This document shows positions 45,369 through 53,055 of a stretch of DNA of 53,055 nt, one piece after another. Every line of letters starts with the position of its first letter. Within the stretch, counting starts at the first letter, position 1. The notes under the pieces were generated by a model. That model saw only the letters and a list, made by a program, of their open reading frames with translations. It was not told the origin of the DNA and did no database searches. Where the stretch lies: the NCBI GenBank assembly GCA_019894875.1, contig JAGXNR010000011.1, forward strand, positions 1-53,055, written 5' to 3'. A program made the translations under genes and the position numbers. The stretch is from Promethearchaeota archaeon (lineage in GTDB: Archaea > Asgardarchaeota > Lokiarchaeia > Sigynarchaeales > SOKP01).

Positions 45369-47000
45369 ATGAATATGGATTATTTTCTTGGTTTAGACTG
45401 TTCCACACAAGGTTTAACAGGTATTCTCATTGATTTCAATAAAAAAAGGACTATCTATACTGATAGCATTAATTTTGATAAAGATTTACCCCAATATAAA
45501 ACTCAAAACGGAGTGTATATATCTAATGACGGTAAAACAGTTCATTCAAATCCTATTATGTGGATTGAAGCGTTGGAATTATTATTTACTAAATTCATGC
45601 ACAATAAATTACCAATAGAACAAATAAAAGCAATCTCGGGATCAGGTCAGCAACATGGAACGGTTTATTTAAATAACTCATTTGAGTCGAGTTTGAAAAA
45701 ATTAAATTCTAACAAAACGATAGCGAGTCAAATCGGAAATGTTTTTACGAGAAAAACAAGCCCAATTTGGATGGATTCGAGTACTTCTAAAGAATGTGAA
45801 GAAATTCGTCATAAATTAGGGGGGATGGAATCAACAATCAAAATAACCGGTTCAAACACATTTGAAAGGTTTTCTGGACCCCAAATAAGAAAATTTTTCA
45901 AACAGAATTATGATGAATATTTGAATACATCTATAATTCATCTAGTAAGCTCCTTTCTATCCTCTATTATTTTGGGTAAAAACTCTCCTATAGATCATGG
46001 TGATGGTGCAGGAATGAACTTGATGAATATTGAGACAAAAGAATGGGATCAAAAAGCCTTGGATGCCACAGCTCCTAATTTAAGACTAAAACTCCCACCC
46101 TTATCTAATTCTTATGAAATCATTGGCACAATATCTCCTTATTTTGTGGAAAAGTATAAATTTGCTCCAGATACACTTCTCATTCCATGGTCTGGGGATA
46201 ATCCTAATAGTTTAATTGGTTTAGGCCTTACATCTAAAGGAAGAGTAGCGATTAGTTTAGGTACAAGTGACACATATTTTACCTACCTTACCCAACTAAA
46301 TGTTGATTTGAGTGGCGAAGGACATGTTTTTGGAGCCCCTACAGGGGATTATATGGGATTGGTGTGCTATAAGAATGGTTCATTAGCAAGAGAGAGAATT
46401 AAAGACAGTTTTAATCTTACATGGAAAGAATTTTCAAAAATCCTTAATAATACTCCACCGGGGAATTATGGGAAAATTATGCTACCTTATTTCTTCCCAG
46501 AAATTGTTCCGCTGGTTCTGAAACCGAGAGTATACAGATTTGGATTTAGTAAAGAAGATCAAGACGCAAATGTTAGAGCTATAATAGAAGCACAGTTTTT
46601 ATCAATGAAACTGCATTCAGAATGGGTACGAGAAAAACCAGAAGAGATTTATGCTACAGGAGGTGCTTCTACTAATTTGGAGATATTAAAAATTGCATCA
46701 AACATTTTCAATACAAATATTCGGCAATTTGAGGAGACAAATTCTGCTGCTTTAGGGGCAGCACTTCGAAGCTCTAAATCTTATTATGATACCATCAGAA
46801 AAGAAGTTGATTGGATAGAACTGGTAAATCAATTCTTAGAAAGACAAAAGAGTGTTGTTATAAAGCCTAATAAGAAGTATACCGCATTGTATAATGAAAT
46901 GCTAGGTGTCTATAAGAAGTGTGAAAATTTCATTCTTAAGAATGGTGAAAATCCAGAAAAACAACGCCAAGATTTCATCAAAAAGTATTTTATAAATTGA
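45369..47000 (+). CDS. FGGY-family carbohydrate kinase, xylulokinase-like
   Basis: This 543-residue sugar kinase has the ATPase-fold motifs LGLDCSTQGLTGILID at the N-terminus, SGSGQQHGTVYL (xylulokinase-type QQHG), SGDNPNSLIGLG, AISLGTSDTYF and the C-terminal TGGASTNLEILKIASNIFN. QQHG and the overall layout suggest D-xylulose or a similar ketose as substrate, to give the 5-phosphate. It is convergent with a pentose-phosphate epimerase-like gene that ends one base from it, which fits a pentose route. Confidence 0.88.
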   Translation: MNMDYFLGLDCSTQGLTGILIDFNKKRTIYTDSINFDKDLPQYKTQNGVYISNDGKTVHSNPIMWIEALELLFTKFMHNKLPIEQIKAISGSGQQHGTVYLNNSFESSLKKLNSNKTIASQIGNVFTRKTSPIWMDSSTSKECEEIRHKLGGMESTIKITGSNTFERFSGPQIRKFFKQNYDEYLNTSIIHLVSSFLSSIILGKNSPIDHGDGAGMNLMNIETKEWDQKALDATAPNLRLKLPPLSNSYEIIGTISPYFVEKYKFAPDTLLIPWSGDNPNSLIGLGLTSKGRVAISLGTSDTYFTYLTQLNVDLSGEGHVFGAPTGDYMGLVCYKNGSLARERIKDSFNLTWKEFSKILNNTPPGNYGKIMLPYFFPEIVPLVLKPRVYRFGFSKEDQDANVRAIIEAQFLSMKLHSEWVREKPEEIYATGGASTNLEILKIASNIFNTNIRQFEETNSAALGAALRSSKSYYDTIRKEVDWIELVNQFLERQKSVVIKPNKKYTALYNEMLGVYKKCENFILKNGENPEKQRQDFIKKYFIN

Positions 47001-47630
47001 TTAGATCTCATCAGAATGTTTTAATAGAGAGATGACTTTATTAGGGTCAATCGCATTTAAAATTGTGCTTGTGCTGCTTAATATATCAACGTCTAATTCT
47101 TTAGCGTTGTTAATGTTAATTCCCCCATCTATATCAATAAGGAAATTGTATTTTTCTTTAAATTTCTTTAAACTCTTAACTTTTTCTATTGATTGAGGTA
47201 TGAATTTCTGCCCAGAACCACCAGGATATACCGACATAACCAATACCAGGTCAATTAAATTTAAGTATGGCACAATTTCCATTATGTTAGTATCTGGATT
47301 TATTGCAATGCCTACTTTTTTTTTCATACATCTAATTTTTTCAATTATCTGGTTCTTATCTTGTTCGATCTCAAAATGGAATGTAAATACATTAACGTAT
47401 TCAATGATTTCTTCGATAAAATGAGAAGGATTAATCACCATCATGTGCGCTATTATTGGTATTTTGTAAGTTTCACTCAAAATACGAAAAACATCCAAAT
47501 TTAAGTTTCTTACGGAAGTAAAATTTCCATCTGACACATCAACATGAATATAATCAAGTCCATTTAAATCATGAATAAAATCTGGTTTAAAATCATTTTT
47601 TGCGTGTACTGCTACTGCTATTTTTTTCAT
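47001..47630 (-). CDS. Ribulose-phosphate 3-epimerase-like protein
   Basis: This is a 209-residue TIM barrel. The catalytic and metal residues of the epimerase family are visible: [29 protein letters not shown] and [13 protein letters not shown]. It interconverts ribulose 5-phosphate and xylulose 5-phosphate, or acts on a related ketose phosphate. It ends one base from the convergent FGGY kinase gene. Some positions differ from bacterial Rpe (AVHAKNDF at the start where S-xLSADF is usual), so a neighbouring substrate is possible. Confidence 0.82.
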   Translation of the reverse strand: MKKIAVAVHAKNDFKPDFIHDLNGLDYIHVDVSDGNFTSVRNLNLDVFRILSETYKIPIIAHMMVINPSHFIEEIIEYVNVFTFHFEIEQDKNQIIEKIRCMKKKVGIAINPDTNIMEIVPYLNLIDLVLVMSVYPGGSGQKFIPQSIEKVKSLKKFKEKYNFLIDIDGGININNAKELDVDILSSTSTILNAIDPNKVISLLKHSDEI

Positions 47631-47710
47631 ATCTATATCGTGTATAGCTTTTGTCTTTTAAAAATGATTTGGATTACTAAAAAAGCAGTTAAAATATAAT
47701 AATTTTAGAA

Positions 47711-49432
47711 TTATGCTCCATTGACAACCTTTATTTTTGGAGTGTAAGCATCTTCTACACCATAATTATTGAAATTAATACTATAATGGTCTCTCCAATG
47801 AGCTTTAACGTCTGCTAACATTGATTTCATAGTTTCATCTTTGACCTTTCCTTCTGCACAAATTGTAGTTCCCAATGGTGTTGCAGTAATCTCTCCGTCT
47901 TTGACAACAATCTGGCCATCCTTTATAGTGTATGCTGCGAGTGAGAAAGCTTTCTCAATTGATTTTCCATCAGCTTTTTCTGGATCTAACTTGAAAATAG
48001 CGATGTCTCCAATTGCTCCAATCCCCAGATGACCTCGATCAGTCATACCTAAGCATTTTGCAGTCCCCGCCCTTGTTACCACGCATAGTTCATTCAATGT
48101 GAACTCGCGATCGATATCTTTTAATTGTGTTTTCTCTGATGCTTTTTTGGCACATTGATTTAGAAGGACATCATCTCTAGTTTTCTTATCCATAAGCCAA
48201 CTGAAGATTTGCGGATAGGATGTGAAAGGTCCGCCATTGGGATGGTCTGTGGTCATATAAACCTGCCATGGGTTCTTGATTAATAATAATAATTCCAAAC
48301 CTATTGCCCATTGGACTGCATTTACAGCAACTTTCGGAGAGAAGAAATACGGGACAATACCCGAGCCAGATTCACCCTCCACTTGCCCATTAATCCATTT
48401 TATTCCAGGTTTAGCCCCCCATGCTGCTGTTCCACCCAGATGATGGAGTGCGAACTCCCACGGACCGTCAGCGGTCATTGTAGTCGTTGCTGCCTTGCCA
48501 AATACCACTTGACCAGTATCAATGGTTACATGCTTATGTGTATTTAAATATTCTGAGATATCTGCAGCTCCTGACTCAAAGTCTCCCCAATTTGAGCCCC
48601 CATATGCATTGAATTGGCAATGGGTCAGATGGAAAGTACTATCTCTTCCTTTTTTTGCCTTAATTTTTTCTACTGTTTTAAAGGTTTCAATCGTATGTTC
48701 TTTATTTCCTGGATGTCCTAAATTGTTTGCATGGACGTGAATCGTGTGTGGTAATTGTAAAATTTCGTTAACTTTTGCTAAGCTTTCAATAATTTCTCTT
48801 GGAGTTACGTCGAAATGGAAAACTGACGAATCTAAGCTTTCACAATTGGCACCCCAAGCCCAATTTTCTACTCCTCCGGGGTTAACAATTTTTACAGCAT
48901 AGCCTTTTGTAATTTTTAAGATCCAACTAATATATGCTGCTAATTTATCATAATCCTTCTCTTTTACGTACTCCATAACAAACCAATTATTACCAAAGAG
49001 AGGAAATGCTGCTTTATCTATAATAGGTATATCTAAGAATTCTTCATGGGTATGACGTGCCTTAAGAAGAGGCATAGCAGGTTCAACAACTGTAGTATAT
49101 CCTAATCGAGCGTACCGATATCCAGTAACCATTGTTGATGGAACGGACCAGCCAGTTCCACTACGAGTTAGTTTAGTCTTTTTTTCATTAAATTCTTCAA
49201 GTTTATCGTCTGGTCGAAATGATCGGCCTAGGTTAACCTTAGTTCCTGCAATGTGTGAATGTATATCAACACCTCCTGGCATTACTATCATACCAGAAGC
49301 ATCAATTACCTTCGCATCACCATTTACTTTATCTACAATAACACCATCTTTAATATGGATTTCTTTTTTCTCTCCATCAATTTTATTTGATGGGTCATAA
49401 ACTAAGCCATTTTTAATTATTAAATCTTTCAT
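47711..49432 (-). CDS. fwdA: Formylmethanofuran dehydrogenase subunit A (amidohydrolase)
   Basis: This is the 573-residue binuclear-metal subunit that condenses formate with methanofuran. It is a cyclic amidohydrolase fold: metal ligands H58 and H60 in GGVDIHSH, the AVKIVNPGG lysine (carbamylated in the known structure), the IHVHANNLGHPGN and FHLTHCQF histidines, and the Asp of TTDHPNGGPF. The length and N-terminus (LIIKNGLVYDPSNKIDGE) match FwdA. It is separated from the rest of the fwd genes by 47 kb and has its own upstream region. Confidence 0.95.
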   Translation of the reverse strand: MKDLIIKNGLVYDPSNKIDGEKKEIHIKDGVIVDKVNGDAKVIDASGMIVMPGGVDIHSHIAGTKVNLGRSFRPDDKLEEFNEKKTKLTRSGTGWSVPSTMVTGYRYARLGYTTVVEPAMPLLKARHTHEEFLDIPIIDKAAFPLFGNNWFVMEYVKEKDYDKLAAYISWILKITKGYAVKIVNPGGVENWAWGANCESLDSSVFHFDVTPREIIESLAKVNEILQLPHTIHVHANNLGHPGNKEHTIETFKTVEKIKAKKGRDSTFHLTHCQFNAYGGSNWGDFESGAADISEYLNTHKHVTIDTGQVVFGKAATTTMTADGPWEFALHHLGGTAAWGAKPGIKWINGQVEGESGSGIVPYFFSPKVAVNAVQWAIGLELLLLIKNPWQVYMTTDHPNGGPFTSYPQIFSWLMDKKTRDDVLLNQCAKKASEKTQLKDIDREFTLNELCVVTRAGTAKCLGMTDRGHLGIGAIGDIAIFKLDPEKADGKSIEKAFSLAAYTIKDGQIVVKDGEITATPLGTTICAEGKVKDETMKSMLADVKAHWRDHYSINFNNYGVEDAYTPKIKVVNGA

Positions 49433-49615
49433 AGTAATTTTCCTTGATAAATTAGATGATCTTAATACAAATTTGTAATATTTAATTTTTAGAATAAACC
49501 TACTAGTTTAAAGAATCTATTATTTTTATAAAGATTTATTATAAAATCTAAGAACTTTAAATGTAGAATATTATAACATATAGATTGGTAAAAATAAATT
49601 ATTTATTTTTTACTT

Positions 49616-49765
49616 TTATTCAAAATCTTTTTTAAAAAATTCCTGTGAAATATTATTTATTTCAGCAGGTTCAAAAAATTGTGTATAATCAAGATACTGC
49701 TCCCAATTTATCTTTTCCTTTTCTGAGCGAGTGATTATCGCAGTTCTTGGTTCTGTTTTTTCCAT
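49616..49765 (-). CDS. Small 49-residue protein upstream of fwdA
   Basis: An ATG with an excellent AGAGGTGA site opens a 49-residue frame: MEKTEPRTAIITRSEKEKIN, WEQYLDYTQFFEPAEI, ending FFKKDF-E. It is hydrophilic and slightly acidic. I do not recognise it. It lies 183 bases upstream of fwdA in the same direction and might be co-transcribed. The ribosome site is the best evidence that it is translated. Confidence 0.55.
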   Translation of the reverse strand: MEKTEPRTAIITRSEKEKINWEQYLDYTQFFEPAEINNISQEFFKKDFE

Positions 49766-50310
49766 TTTTTCACCTCTTTTTTTTTCCGTTTTATTTTGAA
49801 CCTACGAATTCTTTTTAAGATAGTATCGTCTGGATATCAAGAGAGAACAAATCCATGAGAAAGGATATATCAAAAAAAGATTCGGGTTCGTCTCTCTTGA
49901 TTTAGAGTAATAATACTACTACTACTAAATTGAGTAGTACTAATAACAATAATTTCTTCAAGAGAGATTTAACGAGCATTATTAATAATATGTATCGATT
50001 GTACATTTTTAAAGATTACTATATCACGCACATATGTATTTAATGAGAATAGAAAAAGATCTCTTTTTTATCAAAACAGTCTATAATATTAACAAAAGTA
50101 GTTATGAATAGTTTTCTCAAGAACTACTGAACAATAGGAGTTTTAGCAGAACTAACATACCTAAATATTCTTTACTTTAAAAGTAATTGAAGTGTAGTTT
50201 TTCTAATTGTCTAAACTTAAATAAAAGTTCTTTTTTCAATTAATGTGAACAACAAAATAACTACTGACAAGATTGTAAAGTTAAAAATAAATTGAAATTA
50301 CTGTTTATTC
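49766..50310. other. Divergent intergenic region with competing inverted repeats
   Basis: This 545-base region lies between the small leftward gene and the rightward response regulator. ATCAAGAGAGA (49836-49846) can pair with TCTCTCTTGAT (49891-49901), which can instead pair with TCAAGAGAGA (49958-49967). TACTACT/AGTAGTA within the second loop gives a further small stem. The arrangement resembles alternative hairpins of a leader RNA or a set of operator copies. The remainder is AT-rich without a frame. Confidence 0.4.
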
Positions 50311-50688
50311 ATGGTAAAAATCTTTATTGTCGATGATGATCAATCTCTACAACGGTTATATATTTTAATATTAGAAGAAGCTGGTTTTGAAATAATTGAT
50401 ACAGCCCTTAATGGAAAAGTAGCTGTTGATAAATATAAGAGTTTTAATGAGAAACCGGATATAATATTGATGGACCATCGTATGCCAATAAAAAATGGAT
50501 TAGACGCTATGAAAGAAATCTTACAGATTAATGAACACGAAAAAGTAATCTTTGCGAGTGCTGACATTTCCATAAAACAATCAGTTCTTTCGCTTGGTGC
50601 TTTAGCTTTTCTCGATAAGCCATTTAATATGAAGAGATTATTAGATATTATTAAGAAAGCTGTTAAGGAAGTAAATGTGAAACGATGA
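50311..50688 (+). CDS. Single-domain response regulator (receiver only)
   Basis: This is a 125-residue CheY-type receiver without an output domain. The acidic pair and phospho-acceptor are present (FIVDDD; Asp in IILMDHRMPIKNG), followed by the Ser/Thr position in FASAD and the conserved Lys in LDKPFNMKR. It would relay phosphate from a histidine kinase, possibly the large soluble kinase at 28214. No kinase gene is adjacent. The gene has the 545-base structured region upstream. Confidence 0.92.
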   Translation: MVKIFIVDDDQSLQRLYILILEEAGFEIIDTALNGKVAVDKYKSFNEKPDIILMDHRMPIKNGLDAMKEILQINEHEKVIFASADISIKQSVLSLGALAFLDKPFNMKRLLDIIKKAVKEVNVKR

Positions 50689-50928
50689 TTCTATTATAAT
50701 AAATTTTAGATATTTATTGAAAATACTCTTTTTATCTAGAATCAACTCTCAAGTTAACTATTGTTAATATTTTAGATTTACAAAAGATGATATATCCTTA
50801 AAAAGAAGTTAGATTAACTAAAAAATTTGAAAATGAAGGGAAACGTTATATACTAGATTCATTCTATCTATTATTAAAAGAAATCTTTTTAAAAATTTTG
50901 GTAATCTTAAAATAAGAGAGTGATAAAA

Positions 50929-51456
50929 TTGGGAGCTGGAAAAGTTCTTGCTTTAATTGGGGCTATTATAGCATTGGTAAGTGTAGCCTTGAGTTTCATC
51001 GCACCAGCATTTTTTGGTTGGTATAGAATAGAAGTGTCTTCTTTGGGAATAACAGTTGGTGTCTACATTACTGGCATAGGGTCTATAGTTACAGTACCCG
51101 CAATATTGCCTGTTGAGGGAATGGCTATTTTTGAATTAATAGGGGGAATTGTGTTAATAATAGGTGCTATTGTATGTATTGTTGGTGCTGTCAAAGAATC
51201 AAAAGCTGCGGGGATTGTTGGAGGAATTTTGATACTTGTGGGTCCTCTTCTCTTAATATTGGATCTTCTATTAGGTTTAGGTGATTTTGCAGCATTAATA
51301 GCACTTTTAGGTGGTCCTACAGGCACTAGCGCATTTTGGGGCAGTATTACGATAGTAGGGCCCCCCGATGTAGTCATGTCGTGGGGAATATGGATTGGTG
51401 CCTTCCTAGCATTAGGTGGTGGAGTTTTGGGATTGATAGGTGGAGCAGCCGTTTAA
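50929..51456 (+). CDS. Small membrane protein, tandem family member 1
   Basis: This 175-residue polytopic membrane protein opens LGAGKVLALIGAIIALVSV and ends GGGVLGLIGGAAV. A GTG three codons upstream could be the start, but the TTG chosen matches the start of the next paralogue (TTG GGA GC- GGA AAA in both). About four or five hydrophobic segments are present. The function is unknown; a glycine-rich N-terminal GAGK and C-terminal GGG(V/I)LGLIGG are shared within the tandem family. Confidence 0.75.
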   Translation: MGAGKVLALIGAIIALVSVALSFIAPAFFGWYRIEVSSLGITVGVYITGIGSIVTVPAILPVEGMAIFELIGGIVLIIGAIVCIVGAVKESKAAGIVGGILILVGPLLLILDLLLGLGDFAALIALLGGPTGTSAFWGSITIVGPPDVVMSWGIWIGAFLALGGGVLGLIGGAAV

Positions 51457-51468
51457 ACTAATATTAAA

Positions 51469-51479
51469 TTTTTTTTTTT
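51469..51479 (+). terminator. Oligo-T terminator between membrane-protein genes
   Basis: A run of T starts about a dozen bases after the stop of family member 1, as expected for archaeal termination. Confidence 0.4.
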
Positions 51480-51582
51480 AATTTGATTTTTAACCAAATC
51501 ATCTATATGAAAATAAGTCACTATTAAATAGAACTAGAATCTATTTATTATTAAAACTTTAATTTAAAATAAGGTGTAATTT

Positions 51583-52068
51583 TTGGGAGCAGGAAAAATT
51601 TTCTGTATTTTAGGAGGTATAATAACACTTTTAGCCACATTTCTTTTCTCACTTGCATCTTTTGAGATCTTACCAGGTGTTTATTTCTATCTATATTTTA
51701 TTGGATTCTTGAGAAACATTGGTGCCATTTTTTCTTCTGGTGAAATGATAATAATAATTGTTGCAATAGTATTCTTAGTCTGTATGATCTCTGGGTTCTT
51801 AATATTAGGCGGTGTAAAAAGTCGGGCTATTGCGATAATCGGATCAATACTTGCAATCATGCTTGGTGCATTCTTAGTATTAGCTTTCTATAACGTATTA
51901 CCACCTGATGTTACTATATACATTCTACTCTTATTTAATGATGCATTAGTAGCTGGAATTATACCGTTAGACGTTTCCCTTGGAGTTGCTTCACTTGGAA
52001 CTTTTCTTTTCCTAGGTGGTGGAATTTTAGGCTTAATTGGTGGAATTCTGGGTACTGATGATCTTTAA
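51583..52068 (+). CDS. Small membrane protein, tandem family member 2
   Basis: This is a 161-residue membrane protein and a paralogue of its neighbours: it opens MGAGKIFCILGGIITLLA (TTG start with AAGGTG ahead), has SRAIAIIGSILAIMLGAFLVL in the middle and ends GGGILGLIGGILGTDDL. Four to five hydrophobic segments are present. The acidic tail TDDL is shared in kind with TKDEY of member 3. No enzymatic motif is seen. Confidence 0.75.
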   Translation: MGAGKIFCILGGIITLLATFLFSLASFEILPGVYFYLYFIGFLRNIGAIFSSGEMIIIIVAIVFLVCMISGFLILGGVKSRAIAIIGSILAIMLGAFLVLAFYNVLPPDVTIYILLLFNDALVAGIIPLDVSLGVASLGTFLFLGGGILGLIGGILGTDDL

Positions 52069-52081
52069 ATTCAATTTCTTC

Positions 52082-52090
52082 TTTTTTTTT
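52082..52090 (+). terminator. Oligo-T terminator after family member 2
   Basis: A T-run about 14 bases past the stop codon fits an archaeal terminator. Confidence 0.35.
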
Positions 52091-52161
52091 CAAATTTTTT
52101 ATTTATACTAAGGATTCAAGCAAATAAGAATCTAATATCTAAATTAAGTTAAAATTAAATT

Positions 52162-52569
52162 GATCATTAAATCTGTATATTATTAAAAATTCCCGAGATT
52201 TTAGGAAATGGGCCTACGTTTGCTGCGATTATGGGTACTGAAGTGATGATTGTGTATATTCTTACTATCGTGTATCTCGTCTTCGTACTTTCGGGGATTC
52301 TACAACTAGTGGGATTAGCAAGCCGGGTTGTCGCAATTATTGGTTCCATTTTGCCAATTGTGATTAGTGTACTAATTATTCTTATTCTTCTTGGAGTATT
52401 GGATTACGGTTCCTATACTCTCTTATTGGCACGTCCAGATATTATAGAGGGAATATTGCCATATCACGTGCCTTTAGGAAGCCCAATTTCATTAGGTACA
52501 TACACATTATTAGCTGGTGGAGTTTTAGGGCTTATTGGTGGAATATTAGGTACAAAAGACGAATATTAG
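52162..52569 (+). pseudogene. 5'-truncated copy of the small membrane protein family (member 3)
   Basis: The frame aligns with member 2 from its second half-loop onward (PEILGNGPTFAAIMGTE ... VIVxxxTIVYLVFVLSG ... SRVVAIIGSILPIV ... AGGVLGLIGGILGTKD) but lacks the GAGK signal-anchor start. It is blocked upstream by a TAA at about 52159. An ATG at 52231 could still allow a 112-residue short protein, so it may be expressed as a shortened form. The last codons come from a 20-base tandem duplication. Confidence 0.6.
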
Positions 52570-52580
52570 GTACAAAAGGT
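52541..52580 (+). repeat. Two 20-base direct tandem copies at the gene end
   Basis: GAATATTAGGTACAAAAGAC is followed directly by GAATATTAGGTACAAAAGGT; only the last two bases differ. The duplication gives the gene its new C-terminal Glu-Tyr and stop. Confidence 0.85.
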
Positions 52581-52660
52581 TAATCTATCTTTTTTTTCTT
52601 TATTTCAGCTAAGCCTTATTAAAAAAAAGATAATAAAAAAATCATGATCTAATTTTAGTT

Positions 52661-53055
52661 TTAAATTTCTTTTGTTAATAGTAAGGAAATACAACCATAT
52701 CCAAAACCATAGATAAGACCTATTCCTATATATGTAAGGACTAGAGAGAATATAGTTTCGATGGGAGCTCCAATGCCAATAAGATCAATTAGAAACCAAA
52801 TTATTACTACTAGGGCAGATATCATAACAGCAGCAAACCATCCCCCAAAAGCTTCGATTTTATTTTCACCAAATCGTCCTGAAAGAATAGCAGCTACTAA
52901 GGGTGCGATAATAAATCCAATAAATAGGATTAAAGCTCCAACTTCAAAGGGCATTCCACCAATCCAGTAACCCACTTGCGATATAAGTATAGCGGGAAAT
53001 TGTAGACTAACTATTGGTCCAAAAATCAATAAAAGGATATTCGAAGGTGTTGATG
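52661..53055 (-). CDS. Membrane protein, partial at the right edge
   Basis: This is a hydrophobic protein with about four membrane segments (GALILFIGFIIAPLVAAIL, WFAAVMISALVVIIWFLIDLIGIG, FSLVLTYIGIGLIYGFGYG). The frame has a TTG at 53029, but it stays open to the window edge, so the gene may begin outside. No family is recognised. It is convergent to the tandem membrane protein genes and may be related to them by function only. Confidence 0.6.
   Translation of the reverse strand, partial: STPSNILLLIFGPIVSLQFPAILISQVGYWIGGMPFEVGALILFIGFIIAPLVAAILSGRFGENKIEAFGGWFAAVMISALVVIIWFLIDLIGIGAPIETIFSLVLTYIGIGLIYGFGYGCISLLLTKEI

Noticed and set aside
49908..49927. ACT-repeat tract as a CRISPR or microsatellite of interest
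   Set aside because: It is a short simple repeat of a few units. No repeat-spacer structure or cas genes are present anywhere in the window.
51063..51377. Minus-strand frame of 104 codons under the first tandem membrane gene
   Set aside because: Its Pro/Ile/Ser-rich composition is what the reverse strand of a glycine/hydrophobic gene gives. No start signal is visible.
1..53055. Insertion sequences, integrases or phage genes
   Set aside because: No transposase, integrase or phage structural protein was recognised among the reading frames on either strand, and no terminal inverted repeats flanking a gene were seen.

Overview
The window is AT-rich archaeal DNA. The best fit is an Asgard archaeon of the Lokiarchaeia type, which is an inference from gene content and base use, not a placement. 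Supporting signs are tetrahydromethanopterin-type C1 genes (fwd, Fae), an HdrABC set, an intron-containing tRNA gene, several TTG/GTG starts, and a protein joining a VWA-like domain to a eukaryote-like C4HC3 zinc finger. Many small lineage-specific membrane proteins are also present.

Layout. 1-2830 (minus): a tungsten/molybdenum formylmethanofuran dehydrogenase operon in the order ferredoxin, polyferredoxin, fwdD, fwdB, fwdC (cut by the window edge). The matching fwdA lies 47 kb away at 47711-49432. 3106-8102 (plus): VWA/PHD-like protein, a two-subunit 2-oxoacid:ferredoxin oxidoreductase and a short-chain dehydrogenase. 8302-8547: a broken PAS gene. 8657-11697 (minus): small zinc protein, UDP-sugar dehydrogenase, acyl-CoA dehydrogenase. 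12166-14963 (plus): an unrecognised protein followed by a pyruvate-aldolase-family protein fused to formaldehyde-activating enzyme (Fae). 15093-23754: two Gfo/Idh/MocA oxidoreductases, an HdrD-like Fe-S protein, a second SDR, a peroxiredoxin, a nitroreductase and a YyaL-type protein that seems to start at ATT. 23957-27523 (minus): hdrA, hdrB, hdrC. 28214-31855: a large soluble multi-PAS histidine kinase. 32075-34189 (minus): E1-like, TusA-like and PP-loop genes, a likely sulfur relay. 34483-39088: system I cytochrome c maturation genes as two convergent halves (ccmF-ccmA-ccmB and ccmC-ccmD-ccmE), including a 48-residue CcmD. Next to them is a surface protein with an HSGCH motif and the wreck of a second copy of it. 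40504-43144: Lrp-type regulator, DsrE-like protein, a binding-protein-like gene without a signal peptide, and a MoaD/ThiS-like protein. 43289-43401: a tRNA gene best read as tRNA-Cys with an unusual intron and a long variable arm. 44028-47630: nitroreductase, small membrane protein, FGGY sugar kinase, pentose-phosphate epimerase. 50311-53055: an orphan response regulator and a tandem family of small membrane proteins.

How it fits together. Fwd, Fae, HdrABC and the 2-oxoacid:ferredoxin oxidoreductase belong to an anaerobic, ferredoxin-based metabolism in which one-carbon units travel on methanofuran and tetrahydromethanopterin. The aldolase-Fae fusion suggests that a formaldehyde-releasing aldol cleavage feeds this carrier. 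The ccm genes show that the cell can make, or its ancestor made, c-type cytochromes, although no canonical CxxCH cytochrome is encoded here. Several broken genes and small tandem duplications show ongoing gene decay and local rearrangement.
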